Made by a program: the position numbers and the translations under genes. From the NCBI RefSeq assembly GCF_001717955.1, contig NZ_CP014168.1, forward strand, positions 1,948,501 through 2,012,500: 64,000 nt of DNA, in the 5' to 3' direction. Position 1 is the first letter of the stretch. Each line of letters begins with the position of its first letter. Of this stretch, positions 7,697-16,703 are shown one piece after another. A model generated the notes under the pieces. It did no database searches and was not told where the DNA came from. It worked only from the letters and a program-made list of their open reading frames with translations. The DNA comes from Sphingomonas panacis. Lineage in GTDB: Bacteria; Pseudomonadota; Alphaproteobacteria; Sphingomonadales; Sphingomonadaceae.

Positions 7697-9499
7697 TCAC
7701 GGCGTATCGTCAGTCGGCGCCCGCTCCGGCAGAGGCTCGGGTTCAGTCGCCGTAGGCACGAATGCCGGCGGCAGCCCCGCCACCGCTGCCGCCGCCCCGC
7801 CGCGCGTGCGGTTGCCCGAAACAACACCCAGCGCTTTGGCTTCCACATAAACTGCGCTGACCGTGTTGCCGGTGACGGTGGCATGCCCCGCCGTCCCGAA
7901 CAGCACGATCGGCAACGCGGTGTCCTTGCCCGTGTCGATCACACTGTTGCGCGAAATCTCGGCGCGGTGCTCGCCGGCGGCCGGTGCGGTATCGGCGATC
8001 GCGATCGTGCCGGGGGTTTGGGCCGCGGTCACGCGTATCTCATTGTCGGTAAAGGTCGCCTGCACCGCACTGTCGCCGAGCACACGGTAGGGCGCCACGA
8101 TCGCCCGATCGAAGCTGAGCTTGTTGCGCGTCACCACGAGCGTACCGGTGGAACCGCAGGTGAGGTCGCACGCGACGTTCTCGAATGTGTTCCCGTCGAG
8201 CACCAGCCGCGAGAAATAGCTGGGCAGGCACACGCCGCTCCCGGTCTTGCCGGCAAAGACGAAACGGTTGCCGATGAACGACACGTCGATCGCGCCCGGC
8301 GAGCGCCCGAAGCCGGCGCTGCGCAGCGCGAACAGCGCGCGCCCGCCGCTCTTGCCATAGCGCTTGCCATAGCGGGCGGGTAGCTGCGCGGCGCTGCCGT
8401 CCTGATAGACCTGGTTGTTGCGAAACACGATGTTCTTGGCGGCGTAGAAGGTCGCCAGACCGTAATTGGAGGCATTGCGCACGATATTGTCGTGCGCCAG
8501 CGCGTTGAAGCAGCCCTCGAAGTCGATGCCGACGTCGAGCATCTCGCTGACCTCGTTGTGGGCGACGAGGATGCCGTCGCCATTGTTCCCATAAATGCCG
8601 CCGTTGGCGCCGTGCACTTTGTTGTGCGTCACGTAGATATCGCGCGCGCGGCGCAGATATTGCGGCGCTCCGCCCATGGTGATCTTGGCCGATCCGCCGA
8701 ACCAGCTGATGTTGGCGAAGCGCCCGGTGTTGCCCACCGCGATGATCCGCCGGCCATAATTCACCCGCAGGATCTGGCTCATGTAGGCGCCGCCATCGAC
8801 CCTGTTGTCGTAAGCGAGGATATCCTCATTGAGATCGTCGCCGCGCGGCGAAAAGCCGGCGTCGAGCGCGAGGTCGTGGATGTCCTTGCGATCGTCGCGC
8901 GTCAACTTGCGCAGGTGCCCGACAAACAACGCCCCGAACCGGTCGGTCGAACAGCGTGTGACCGACACCTTGCGCACGTTGAGGCCGCGCAGAATCGTGC
9001 CGTTCGACGGCAGTGGCGCTGGCCGCACCAGCCGTAGCGAATCGATGTGAACGCCGGTAAGGAAGCTTGCCGGGTTCTTGTCCGCCGGCATCGCGATGAA
9101 GGGATCACGCTGCCGCCCCTCCCAACGTAGCACCGTGGCATCGCCTGCGCCGAGGATCGCGATCGGCGCGGTCAGTGCGATCGGCCGGGTCAGCCGCAAC
9201 GTGCCGGCCGGGATCAACAGCACCGCCACCCCCGATGCGATGGCTTGCTGAAGCGCGAGCGTATCGTCGGCCTGCCCGTCGAGCTTCGCGCCGAACTGGC
9301 GGATATCCTTCCCCTTGGCCCGCCACTGCGCGATCTCGGCATAGAAAGCGGTGCGCGTCGGCGCCCATTTCGGCCAGCTGGCGTCTTCGGTGGTGCCATG
9401 CTGGGCAAGCGTCGCGCGCACGCACAATGCGCCCCCGGCGACGCCGAGCAGCGGCAACACGGCGCGGCGACTGAGCTTCGGAAGGTCGAGGTCACGCAT
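7697..9499 (-). CDS. Tat-exported right-handed beta-helix protein
   Basis: 600 aa. The N-terminus is a twin-arginine signal (SRRAVLPLLGVAGGALC). A pectate-lyase-like start follows, with DIRQFGAKLDGQADDTLALQQAI, the usual opening of Pectate_lyase_3/GH28-like helices. Repeated N-rich turns come next (GNTGRF, THNKVHG, AHNEVSE, FRNNQVYQDG, DGNTFEN, TDNEIRV, TGNTVSA). Such proteins cleave or modify polysaccharides in the periplasm or outside. Its place between a glycosyltransferase and an initiating transferase suggests trimming of the exopolysaccharide made here (inference). The ATG has AGGAG 9 bp upstream; the frame extends to 10201 over unrelated DNA. Confidence 0.88.
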   Translation of the reverse strand: MRDLDLPKLSRRAVLPLLGVAGGALCVRATLAQHGTTEDASWPKWAPTRTAFYAEIAQWRAKGKDIRQFGAKLDGQADDTLALQQAIASGVAVLLIPAGTLRLTRPIALTAPIAILGAGDATVLRWEGRQRDPFIAMPADKNPASFLTGVHIDSLRLVRPAPLPSNGTILRGLNVRKVSVTRCSTDRFGALFVGHLRKLTRDDRKDIHDLALDAGFSPRGDDLNEDILAYDNRVDGGAYMSQILRVNYGRRIIAVGNTGRFANISWFGGSAKITMGGAPQYLRRARDIYVTHNKVHGANGGIYGNNGDGILVAHNEVSEMLDVGIDFEGCFNALAHDNIVRNASNYGLATFYAAKNIVFRNNQVYQDGSAAQLPARYGKRYGKSGGRALFALRSAGFGRSPGAIDVSFIGNRFVFAGKTGSGVCLPSYFSRLVLDGNTFENVACDLTCGSTGTLVVTRNKLSFDRAIVAPYRVLGDSAVQATFTDNEIRVTAAQTPGTIAIADTAPAAGEHRAEISRNSVIDTGKDTALPIVLFGTAGHATVTGNTVSAVYVEAKALGVVSGNRTRGGAAAAVAGLPPAFVPTATEPEPLPERAPTDDTP

Positions 9500-9546
9500 C
9501 GAAGAGACTCCTGCATTTGCCCGTTGGCATATCCGCGCCGACGCGC

Positions 9547-9879
9547 CTAGCCGCGCCGCCTGCGCGCATCCCACAACGCCAGTCCGCACAGCAGGCACGG
9601 CCAAAGCATCGTGTTGAACACATCCTGCTGCGTATCGCGAATCTGCCAGTTTTGCAGAACCGGCCATGTCGCGGCGAGATCCATTGCCTCGTTGAGCGCT
9701 TCGAGCAGCGCAACGCCCGCCAAGGCCCATAGCGGCCCAAGGCGCCGCCGCGTCGCCAGCCGCAAAACGATATAGATGGCGATGCCAAGATGGATGTGGA
9801 GGATCGATCGGCCCAATTCGCCTCGGGGTGCGACGAGATTTTTCAGCGCTTCGAAGTCTGCGATACCGCTCATCTTCAC
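9547..9879 (-). CDS. Small polytopic membrane protein, unknown function
   Basis: 110 aa with about three hydrophobic stretches (HIHLGIAIYIVLRLA, LWALAGVALLEALNEA, TMLWPCLLCGLALW). Conserved-looking polar residues within them (H-H in the first, N-E in the second, D-W in the third) recall VanZ-like small membrane proteins, but I cannot assign it. Starts are ATG 9879 or ATG 9873. It precedes the beta-helix gene on the same strand and diverges from the initiating glycosylphosphotransferase, so it probably belongs to the polysaccharide block. Confidence 0.7.
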   Translation of the reverse strand: MKMSGIADFEALKNLVAPRGELGRSILHIHLGIAIYIVLRLATRRRLGPLWALAGVALLEALNEAMDLAATWPVLQNWQIRDTQQDVFNTMLWPCLLCGLALWDARRRRG

Positions 9880-10035
9880 CGTCTACCCAGTGGGCGCCCC
9901 GCAGCGGAAGCATAGCGGCGTTCGATAGGAGAACAACCGCCATATTGGAACGAGTTGATGCATTGCACCATTTATGGCATCGTCCCACAGCAATCCTGTC
10001 GCCCCATCGACATCGAGAGAAGGGGATCGATTCGC

Positions 10036-11442
10036 GTGGCCACGTTCGAGAGCAAGCAGGGGGAGAGCGAACGCGTGTCGTTTGATCCGGTCCCGCTCGC
10101 ACCGCGCGGCATATCCAAGCAAATGATTCGCGGTCGGCTGGTGCTCTCGGTGCTGGCGGTCGATCTGGTCGCGATCGTCGCGCCGATCGTGCTCGCCGCA
10201 TGGGTGCATCTCGGCTATTTCTTCGGCGTGCGCGTGGTCAGCCTGCTCATTCTGGTGCTGCCGCTCTATTATCTCATCGCCTTGCAGATAAAGGCGTTTT
10301 CGCTCCGCAACATCATCAAGCCGCCGCGTAGCATGCGCAAGGCGTTCTCCGCATTGCTCGGAGCCTATGCGATCGGCCTGGCGATCACCTTCGCCACGCG
10401 CTCGAACGAGGAATTGTCGCGTGTGCTGGTGGCGACCGGCTGTCTGCTGAGCTGCTTTTCCCTGATCCTCGCGCGCGGGATCTTCGCCGATCTGGCGGCG
10501 CGCGCGCTCGGTGGAACCCCGGCGACCGAGATCGTCATCGTCGATGGCGTCGAGCCTCCCCCGCAATGCACCGCGACCCGTGTCGACGTGCAGGGGGCTG
10601 GCATCATTCCCAATCTCAGCGATCCGATGATGCTGCATCGCATCGGCGAATGTGTGTTTCAGGCCGATCGCGTCATCATTTCCTGTCCGCCCGAGCGACG
10701 GGGCAAATGGGCGTTGGCGCTCAAGGGCGCGGGCGTTCAGGTCGAGGTACTCGCGCCTGAGCTCGACGCATTGGGCGCGATCGGCACCAGCCAGTATCAT
10801 GGCTTTGCTACCGCGGTGGTCGCGGTCGGCCCCCTCAGCGGTATCGATCGGGTTACCAAGCGGATATTCGATCTCGTCGTGGCAGGCGGCATGCTGATCG
10901 GGCTGCTGCCGCTGCTGCTGATCGTCGCGATCGCGATCAAATGCGATTCGCGCGGACCGGTTCTGTTCGCTCAACAGCGTGTCGGGCAGGGCAACCGGCT
11001 GTTCAGGATGCTCAAGTTCCGCAGCATGCACGTCGCGCAGGCGGACGCGAGCGCCAGCCGCCTCGTCACGCGTGGCGATCCGCGTGTGACGCGGGTCGGC
11101 TGGTTCATTCGCCAGACCAGCATCGATGAATTGCCACAGCTTCTAAACGTTCTGCGCGGCGAGATGAGTATCGTCGGCCCGCGCCCGCACGCGACCGGCG
11201 CGCTGGCGGGCAGGGCGCTCTACTGGGAGGTGTCGGCGCATTACTGGAACCGTCACGCCGTCAAGCCGGGGCTGACCGGGCTGGCACAGGTACGCGGGTT
11301 TCGCGGCAATACCGAGACAGGTGCCGATCTGCTCAACCGGCTTCAGGCTGATCTCGCCTATCTCGAATCCTGGACGGTGTGGCGCGACGTGATTCTGGTT
11401 TTGCAGACGTTCAAGGTGCTGATGCACCGCAACGCTTTTTAA
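10036..11442 (+). CDS. Polyprenyl glycosylphosphotransferase (EPS initiating enzyme)
   Basis: 468 aa. It puts the first sugar-1-phosphate on undecaprenyl phosphate at the inner membrane. Seen: four or so N-terminal membrane helices, a CoA-binding-like middle domain, then a membrane re-entrant helix (IFDLVVAGGMLIGLLPLLL). The catalytic C-terminal domain has VLFAQQRVGQGNRLFRMLKF, the conserved SIDELPQLLNVLRGEMS, VGPRP and KPGLTGLAQV. It matches the WcaJ/GelB-type family. The start is uncertain: GTG 10036 (AGAAGGGG upstream) or GTG 10075 (GGGGAGAG upstream); an ATG at 9955 lacks a ribosome site. Confidence 0.92.
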   Translation: MATFESKQGESERVSFDPVPLAPRGISKQMIRGRLVLSVLAVDLVAIVAPIVLAAWVHLGYFFGVRVVSLLILVLPLYYLIALQIKAFSLRNIIKPPRSMRKAFSALLGAYAIGLAITFATRSNEELSRVLVATGCLLSCFSLILARGIFADLAARALGGTPATEIVIVDGVEPPPQCTATRVDVQGAGIIPNLSDPMMLHRIGECVFQADRVIISCPPERRGKWALALKGAGVQVEVLAPELDALGAIGTSQYHGFATAVVAVGPLSGIDRVTKRIFDLVVAGGMLIGLLPLLLIVAIAIKCDSRGPVLFAQQRVGQGNRLFRMLKFRSMHVAQADASASRLVTRGDPRVTRVGWFIRQTSIDELPQLLNVLRGEMSIVGPRPHATGALAGRALYWEVSAHYWNRHAVKPGLTGLAQVRGFRGNTETGADLLNRLQADLAYLESWTVWRDVILVLQTFKVLMHRNAF

Positions 11443-11642
11443 GTAGGTCGCCCGCTTTCTGGCAGCATATTTGCGTCGATGACCATTTTCGCATCGCAGC
11501 GAAATCGCGGCATTTGGTGCCGGATCGGCGTTGTATGCCAATCGACAAGGCGACACGCGCCCCGGTATAGGCATGGCGGCAGCGGCCCTGTTTCCGGCGG
11601 CGCATTTCATGGATTCCATCGCAATTTCGGAGTTAAACAGGC

Positions 11643-12515
11643 ATGACGATCAAGCCGGTGCGCAAGGCGGTTTTCCCGGTGGCGGGTCTGGGTACGCGGT
11701 TTCTACCAGCGACCAAGGCGATGCCGAAGGAAATGCTCACGGTTCTTGACAAGCCTTTGATCCAATATGCGGTCGAGGAAGCGCTCGAAGCGGGGATCGA
11801 GCAGATCATCTTCGTCACCGGCCGCAACAAATCGGCGTTGGAAGACCATTTCGATATTTCCTACGAGCTTGAGGACACGATGCGCCGTCGCGGCAAATCG
11901 CTCGCCGTGGTCGAGAGCATTCGTATGAAGCCGGGTTCGCCCGTCTATGTCCGCCAGCAGGAGCCGCTGGGCCTGGGCCATGCGGTGTGGTGCGCGCGCG
12001 AGATCGTCGGCGACGAACCGTTCGCGGTGCTGCTGCCGGACGAGTTGATGGCCGGCACGCCCGGCTTCATGAAGCAGATGGTCGAGGCGTATCAGACGGT
12101 CGGCGGCAATGTGGTGGGCGCGCTCGAAGTGGCGCCGTCGGAAACGCACAAATATGGCATCATCTCGCCGGGCAAGGTCGATGGCCGGCTGACCGAGGTC
12201 AAGGCGTTGGTCGAGAAGCCAGCGCAGGGCAGTGCGCCCTCGAACCTGATGATTCCGGGCCGCTACATCCTCCAGCCCGAAGTGATGCGGATTTTGGAGA
12301 AGCAGGAAACCGGTGCCGGTGGCGAGATCCAGTTGACCGATGCGATGCTGCAACTGATCGGCAAGCAGCCGTTCCACGGCTTCACCTTCTCGGGCGAACG
12401 TTACGATTGTGGCGACAAGGCCGGCTTCATTCAGGCCAACCTCGCGATCGCGCTGGCGCATGCCGACATCGGCCCGAGCGTTCGCGCGTTCGCTACGGAA
12501 TTGCTGGCAAAGTAA
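11643..12515 (+). CDS. galU: UTP-glucose-1-phosphate uridylyltransferase GalU
   Basis: 290 aa, normal for GalU. It makes UDP-glucose for exopolysaccharide and other glycans. Seen: nucleotidyltransferase motif FPVAGLGTRFLPATKAMPKEM at residues 10-30, GLGHAVWCAREIVGDEPFAVLLPDEL, VEKPA and the conserved GGEIQLTDA. GGAG lies upstream of the ATG. It follows the initiating glycosylphosphotransferase after 200 bp, fitting supply of the donor sugar, and is followed by an inverted repeat. Confidence 0.96.
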   Translation: MTIKPVRKAVFPVAGLGTRFLPATKAMPKEMLTVLDKPLIQYAVEEALEAGIEQIIFVTGRNKSALEDHFDISYELEDTMRRRGKSLAVVESIRMKPGSPVYVRQQEPLGLGHAVWCAREIVGDEPFAVLLPDELMAGTPGFMKQMVEAYQTVGGNVVGALEVAPSETHKYGIISPGKVDGRLTEVKALVEKPAQGSAPSNLMIPGRYILQPEVMRILEKQETGAGGEIQLTDAMLQLIGKQPFHGFTFSGERYDCGDKAGFIQANLAIALAHADIGPSVRAFATELLAK

Positions 12516-12581
12516 GCACCGGATACGGGGGTGAGATCGCAGTCCACCGATTAGTTCGAGGAACTGCGACTATACCCCCAA

Positions 12582-12662
12582 CCGTTCGCACTGAGCTTGT
12601 CGAAGGGCGTGCCTAGAGCGCTACGCTTATCGCACGTCCTTCGACAAGGTCAGGACGAACGG
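12582..12662. repeat. CCGTTCG...CGAACGG inverted repeat, copy 1
   Basis: Outer arms CCGTTCGCACTGAGCTTGTC and the complementary right arm ending AGGACGAACGG form a long imperfect palindrome. Lies between galU and the converging phosphatase gene. One of at least seven related copies in this window, all outside genes. Confidence 0.85.
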
Positions 12663-12668
12663 AGTGGA

Positions 12669-13475
12669 TCAGGCCGCGCTGCGGCGCGCGGTTTCGGCTG
12701 CCGGTTTCGCGGCCGATTCGAACAGCCACCGGCGCGTGCCGTCGATGCCGAGCACGGTGAGCCGCCCGCTATACACCGCTCCGGTATCGATACCGATACG
12801 GTTGGTGCGCAATTCCGCTTCTTCGGTTACGGTATGGCCGTGGACGATGATCCGGCCATGATCGGCATTGCTTTCGAGGAACGGGTTGCGAATCCAGCGC
12901 AAATCGTTCTCGGATTGCTCGGCGAGCGGTATGCCGGGCCTGATCCCGGCATGGACGAAGACATAGTCGCCGCGAAACACCATTTCGTCGCAGTCGTTCA
13001 GCAAAGCGAGATGTGTGGGCGGTACCAGCTCCCGGATCCGTTCGGCGAGCGCCTCGTTCGAAAGCGTGTCGTATTCGTGGCGCGTGATGCCGTAGCTGAA
13101 CAGCGTCTCGCGGCCGCCGATCTTGATGAACATCGGCAGGAGGTTGGCCTCGCCCTGCAGGATGCGCAGGAACACTTCCTCATGGTTGCCCAGCAGGACG
13201 CTGATGCTGCGCCCGCTCGCGCGCAGCGCGACGACGCGCTCGACCACCTCGGCCGATTCGGGGCCGCGGTCGATCAGGTCGCCTAGAAAGATGATCTCGG
13301 ATGGATTGCCGGCGTTCTTCGCGTCCTGTGCGGCAATCTGCTGCAACACGTCGTCGAGCAGATCGCATCGGCCGTGGATGTCACCGATCGCGTACAAACG
13401 TGCGCCATAAGAGGCAGCCACCGTTCGCCGCTCGGGCTGTCGCTCGCGGCGACGGTTGAGAAAGCGGGCTAACAT
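12669..13475 (-). CDS. Metallophosphoesterase, PrpA-like Ser/Thr phosphatase type
   Basis: 268 aa. Calcineurin-like metallophosphatase with the full metal-binding set: GDIHG (31-35), GDLIDRG (65-71), GNHE (96-99), and later histidines in FVHAG and VHGHTV. The order matches bacterial PrpA/PrpB and lambda phosphatase. Substrates may be phosphoproteins or small molecules. Its start faces the Zur-like gene, 187 bp away. Confidence 0.9.
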   Translation of the reverse strand: MLARFLNRRRERQPERRTVAASYGARLYAIGDIHGRCDLLDDVLQQIAAQDAKNAGNPSEIIFLGDLIDRGPESAEVVERVVALRASGRSISVLLGNHEEVFLRILQGEANLLPMFIKIGGRETLFSYGITRHEYDTLSNEALAERIRELVPPTHLALLNDCDEMVFRGDYVFVHAGIRPGIPLAEQSENDLRWIRNPFLESNADHGRIIVHGHTVTEEAELRTNRIGIDTGAVYSGRLTVLGIDGTRRWLFESAAKPAAETARRSAA

Positions 13476-13662
13476 CTAGGTCGAACACTTGCCTCGTCAA
13501 TTTGTTCAGCCTGAAGGGGCTCAATCTTTCACGGATCATGCCATGCTGCACTGCAATGGAGCGAATCGCCACCCGGCTCAATCCCGTATCGGCAGGCCGC
13601 GACGAGAGTGCGACGGGCCGAGCACCTTGCTCCTCAGTCCCGCAAGGCCTATTTCACCGCGT

Positions 13663-14133
13663 ATGGCGAGCCTTCATCATCATCAGGAACCGCACGGCGA
13701 AGATCTCGCCCGCGCTGCACAGGACGCGCTCGAGCGATCCGGCGAGCAATGGACGACGATGCGCGCGCACATCTTCGCCGCGCTGGCGGGCTTCGACAAG
13801 CCGGCGTCCGCCTATGACATCGCCGAGGCGGTGTCGAAAGCGGAGGGACGCCGTGTCGCCGCCAACAGCGTGTACCGTATCCTCGATCTGTTCGTGGCGG
13901 CCAATCTCGCGCGGCGGGTGGAGAGCTCGAACGCCTATATCGCCAACGCGCATCCCGATTGCCTGCACGACTGCATTTTCCTCGTCTGTGACACGTGCGG
14001 GCAGACGACTCACCTTGACGACGACCGCATCACCAACGGCGTGCGCTCTGCGGCGGAGAAGGCCGGTTTCGCGCCCGAGCGTCCGGTGATCGAAGTGCGC
14101 GGCAAATGTGCCGAGTGCGACGCGGCAAGCTGA
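13663..14133 (+). CDS. Fur-family regulator, Zur-like
   Basis: 156 aa. The winged-helix region reads TTMRAHIFAALAGFDKPASAYDIAEAVSK, then SVYRILDLFVAANLARRVE, the usual Fur recognition segment. Two CxxC pairs (CDTC and CAEC) form the structural zinc site, and HPDCLHDC adds metal ligands. The His/Cys pattern and short N-terminus favour Zur over Fur, but this is inference. Start ATG 13663 (MASLHHHQEPHG); upstream sequence in frame has no Fur character. A candidate target lies near 55 kb (ZnuD-like receptor). Confidence 0.82.
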   Translation: MASLHHHQEPHGEDLARAAQDALERSGEQWTTMRAHIFAALAGFDKPASAYDIAEAVSKAEGRRVAANSVYRILDLFVAANLARRVESSNAYIANAHPDCLHDCIFLVCDTCGQTTHLDDDRITNGVRSAAEKAGFAPERPVIEVRGKCAECDAAS

Positions 14134-14135
14134 GC

Positions 14136-14672
14136 CTAAAGCACCTTGCCCATGCGAACGCCCGGCACCGGCACGCCGCTGCCGTTCATCTTGTCGACCC
14201 GCTCGATCACGTCGTAACCGCACGCGCGATACAGCGGCTCGCCCGCGAGCGTCGCCATCATCTCCGCGCGCGCAAAGCCGGCGTCCCGCGCGGCGTTCTC
14301 GCAAATCCGCAGGATCATCCGGCCGATCCCGCGCCGGGTGAAATCGGGATCGGTGTACATCGCCCGGATACGGGCGGCATCGATGGCGGGATCGAGCACC
14401 GTACCGTCGCGCAACGAAACGCTATGATTGCCGCCGTACAAGGTCGCGCGAAAACTCCAGCCACCGCAGCCGGCGAGTCGATCGTTCGCGATCACGACGA
14501 AATAGGTGCCGTCTTCGATCAATTGCGTATCGAGCCCCATACTCAGCCGGCTCGCCGCAACCTGCTCTGGGGTCAGGAAATCGTGTTGGAGCGCAGCGAT
14601 CGCGCGGTCCATCAGCGCGGCGATCGCGGGAATATCGTCGGCGGTGGCGATGCGGTGTGATGGATCGGACAT
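14136..14672 (-). CDS. GNAT-family N-acetyltransferase
   Basis: 178 aa. The acetyl-CoA-binding motif is seen as MYTDPDFTRRGIGRMILRICENAARDAG, followed by the C-terminal LYRACGYDVIERVD. The N-terminus RIATADDIPAIAALMDRAI is also typical. The substrate is unknown. It converges with the Zur-like gene (2-bp gap) and diverges from dxs. A much longer open frame on this strand (to 16490) lies antisense to dxs and is not coding. Confidence 0.88.
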   Translation of the reverse strand: MSDPSHRIATADDIPAIAALMDRAIAALQHDFLTPEQVAASRLSMGLDTQLIEDGTYFVVIANDRLAGCGGWSFRATLYGGNHSVSLRDGTVLDPAIDAARIRAMYTDPDFTRRGIGRMILRICENAARDAGFARAEMMATLAGEPLYRACGYDVIERVDKMNGSGVPVPGVRMGKVL

Positions 14673-14768
14673 GCAGCCGTTGTCCAATTGCAACGCACCG
14701 CACGTCAAGTCACGTGGACAACGATCGCAACAATCGACAGTCGCGCCGGGCTTCGCTAATGACGGCCG

Positions 14769-16694
14769 ATGGTTGACGCTTCCACCACGCCGCTTCTCGA
14801 CACCGTCGACACGCCCGCCGATCTCCGCAAGATCGCACCCGCCGATCTTCGCCAGCTCGCCGACGAGTTGCGCCAGGAAACGATCGCCGCTGTCGGCGTG
14901 ACCGGCGGTCACCTCGGTTCGGGCCTGGGCGTGGTCGAACTGACCGTGGCGATCCACTATGTGTTCGATACCCCACGCGACCGGCTGGTCTGGGACGTCG
15001 GCCATCAATGCTATCCGCACAAGATCCTCACCGGCAGGCGTGATCGCATCCGCACGCTGCGCATGGGCGGTGGCCTGTCTGGCTTCACCAAGCGCAGCGA
15101 GAGCGAATACGATCCGTTTGGCGCGGCGCATTCGTCCACATCGATCTCGGCGAGCCTCGGGTTCGCGATCGCCAACAAGATCGCCGCGCAGCCGGGCAAG
15201 GCGATCGCGGTGATCGGCGATGGCGCGATGTCGGCGGGCATGGCCTATGAGGCGATGAACAACGCCGAAGCTGCGGGCAACCGCCTCGTCGTGATCCTCA
15301 ACGACAATGACATGTCGATCGCGCCGCCGGTCGGCGGCCTGTCCGCCTATCTGGCGCGGCTGGCGTCGAGCAAGGAGTTCCTGGGGCTGCGCGATCTCGC
15401 GAAGCGCGTCGTCAAGCGCCTTCCCAGGCCACTCGCCACCGGCCTCAAGAAGACCGACGAGTTCGCGCGCGGGATGGCCATGGGCGGCACCTTGTTCGAG
15501 GAACTTGGCTTTTACTATGTCGGCCCGGTCGACGGGCACAATCTCGACCAGCTCATCCCGGTGCTCGAAAACGTCCGCGATGCGGCGGATGGCCCGATCC
15601 TCGTGCATGTCGTGACCCAGAAGGGCAAAGGGTATGCGCCTGCTGAGGCGGCGCCCGACAAATATCACGGCGTCCAGCGTTTCGACGTCATCACCGGCAC
15701 GCAGGCCAAGGCGCCGCCGGGGCCGCCGCAATATCAGAACGTGTTCGGTCAGGCACTCGTCGAAGCGGCGAAGACCGATCCGACCATCGTCGCGATCACC
15801 GCAGCGATGCCCTCGGGCACCGGGCTCGACAAGTTCGCGAGTGCCTATCCAGAGCGTTTCTTCGACGTGGGCATCGCCGAGCAGCATGCCGTCACCTTTG
15901 CGGCCGGACTCGCCGCACAGGGGATGCGGCCGTTCTGCGCGATTTATTCGACCTTCCTTCAGCGCGCCTATGATCAGGTCGTGCATGACGTCGCTATCCA
16001 GAACCTGCCGGTTCGCTTCGCGATCGATCGCGCCGGTTTGGTCGGCGCGGACGGTGCGACTCATGCCGGCAGCTTCGACGTGTCGTATCTGGCGACCTTG
16101 CCCAATTTCGTGGTGATGGCGCCCTCGGACGAGGCCGAACTGGTTCATATGGTCCACACCGCCGTCGCGCATGACAGTGGCCCGATCGCGGTGCGTTATC
16201 CGCGCGGCAACGGCGTCGGCGTTGAACTGCCTGCAACGCCCGAGGTGCTGGAGATCGGCAAGGGCCGCATCGTCCGGCAGGGCCAGAAGGTCGCGATCCT
16301 TTCGCTGGGCACGCGACTCGGTGAGGCGCTCAAGGCGGCCGATGCCCTCGATGCGCGTGGGCTGTCGACCACCGTTGCCGATCTGCGTTTCGCCAAGCCG
16401 CTTGACGAGGCACTGATCCGTAAGCTGCTGTCCACGCACGAGGTTGCGATCACGATCGAAGAAGGTGCGATCGGTGGGTTCGGCGCGCATGTGCTGACCT
16501 TCGCATCGGACAACGGCCTGATCGACGCGGGCCTAAAGCTGCGCACGTTGCGCCTGCCCGATATGTTCCAGGATCAGGACAAGCCCGAAGTGCAATATGC
16601 TCAGGCTGGTCTCGATGCCGACGCGATCGTCGATTCGGTGCTCAAGGCGCTGCGCTACAATTCGGACGGCGTGGTCGAGAGCGCTCGCGCCTGA
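14769..16694 (+). CDS. dxs: 1-deoxy-D-xylulose-5-phosphate synthase
   Basis: 641 aa, standard length. It condenses pyruvate with glyceraldehyde-3-phosphate, the first step of the MEP isoprenoid pathway, using thiamine diphosphate. Seen: [37 protein letters not shown], the ThDP/Mg motif [22 protein letters not shown], and the transketolase C-terminal part [17 protein letters not shown] and [13 protein letters not shown]. In sphingomonads this feeds carotenoids and undecaprenol. It ends 9 bp from the converging hemW. Confidence 0.97.
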   Translation: MVDASTTPLLDTVDTPADLRKIAPADLRQLADELRQETIAAVGVTGGHLGSGLGVVELTVAIHYVFDTPRDRLVWDVGHQCYPHKILTGRRDRIRTLRMGGGLSGFTKRSESEYDPFGAAHSSTSISASLGFAIANKIAAQPGKAIAVIGDGAMSAGMAYEAMNNAEAAGNRLVVILNDNDMSIAPPVGGLSAYLARLASSKEFLGLRDLAKRVVKRLPRPLATGLKKTDEFARGMAMGGTLFEELGFYYVGPVDGHNLDQLIPVLENVRDAADGPILVHVVTQKGKGYAPAEAAPDKYHGVQRFDVITGTQAKAPPGPPQYQNVFGQALVEAAKTDPTIVAITAAMPSGTGLDKFASAYPERFFDVGIAEQHAVTFAAGLAAQGMRPFCAIYSTFLQRAYDQVVHDVAIQNLPVRFAIDRAGLVGADGATHAGSFDVSYLATLPNFVVMAPSDEAELVHMVHTAVAHDSGPIAVRYPRGNGVGVELPATPEVLEIGKGRIVRQGQKVAILSLGTRLGEALKAADALDARGLSTTVADLRFAKPLDEALIRKLLSTHEVAITIEEGAIGGFGAHVLTFASDNGLIDAGLKLRTLRLPDMFQDQDKPEVQYAQAGLDADAIVDSVLKALRYNSDGVVESARA

Positions 16695-16703
16695 CGCGTG
16701 GCT

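Noticed and set aside
12582..12662. Considered as tRNA or CRISPR repeat unit
   Set aside because: No T-loop or anticodon-arm pattern and no regular spacing; the copies are kilobases apart between genes, unlike a CRISPR array.
14136..16490. Long minus-strand open frame (784 codons) opposite dxs
   Set aside because: Only its last 178 codons (the GNAT gene) have family motifs; the rest is antisense to the clear dxs gene and is low-complexity Arg/Asp/His-rich, as expected for shadows in GC-rich DNA.
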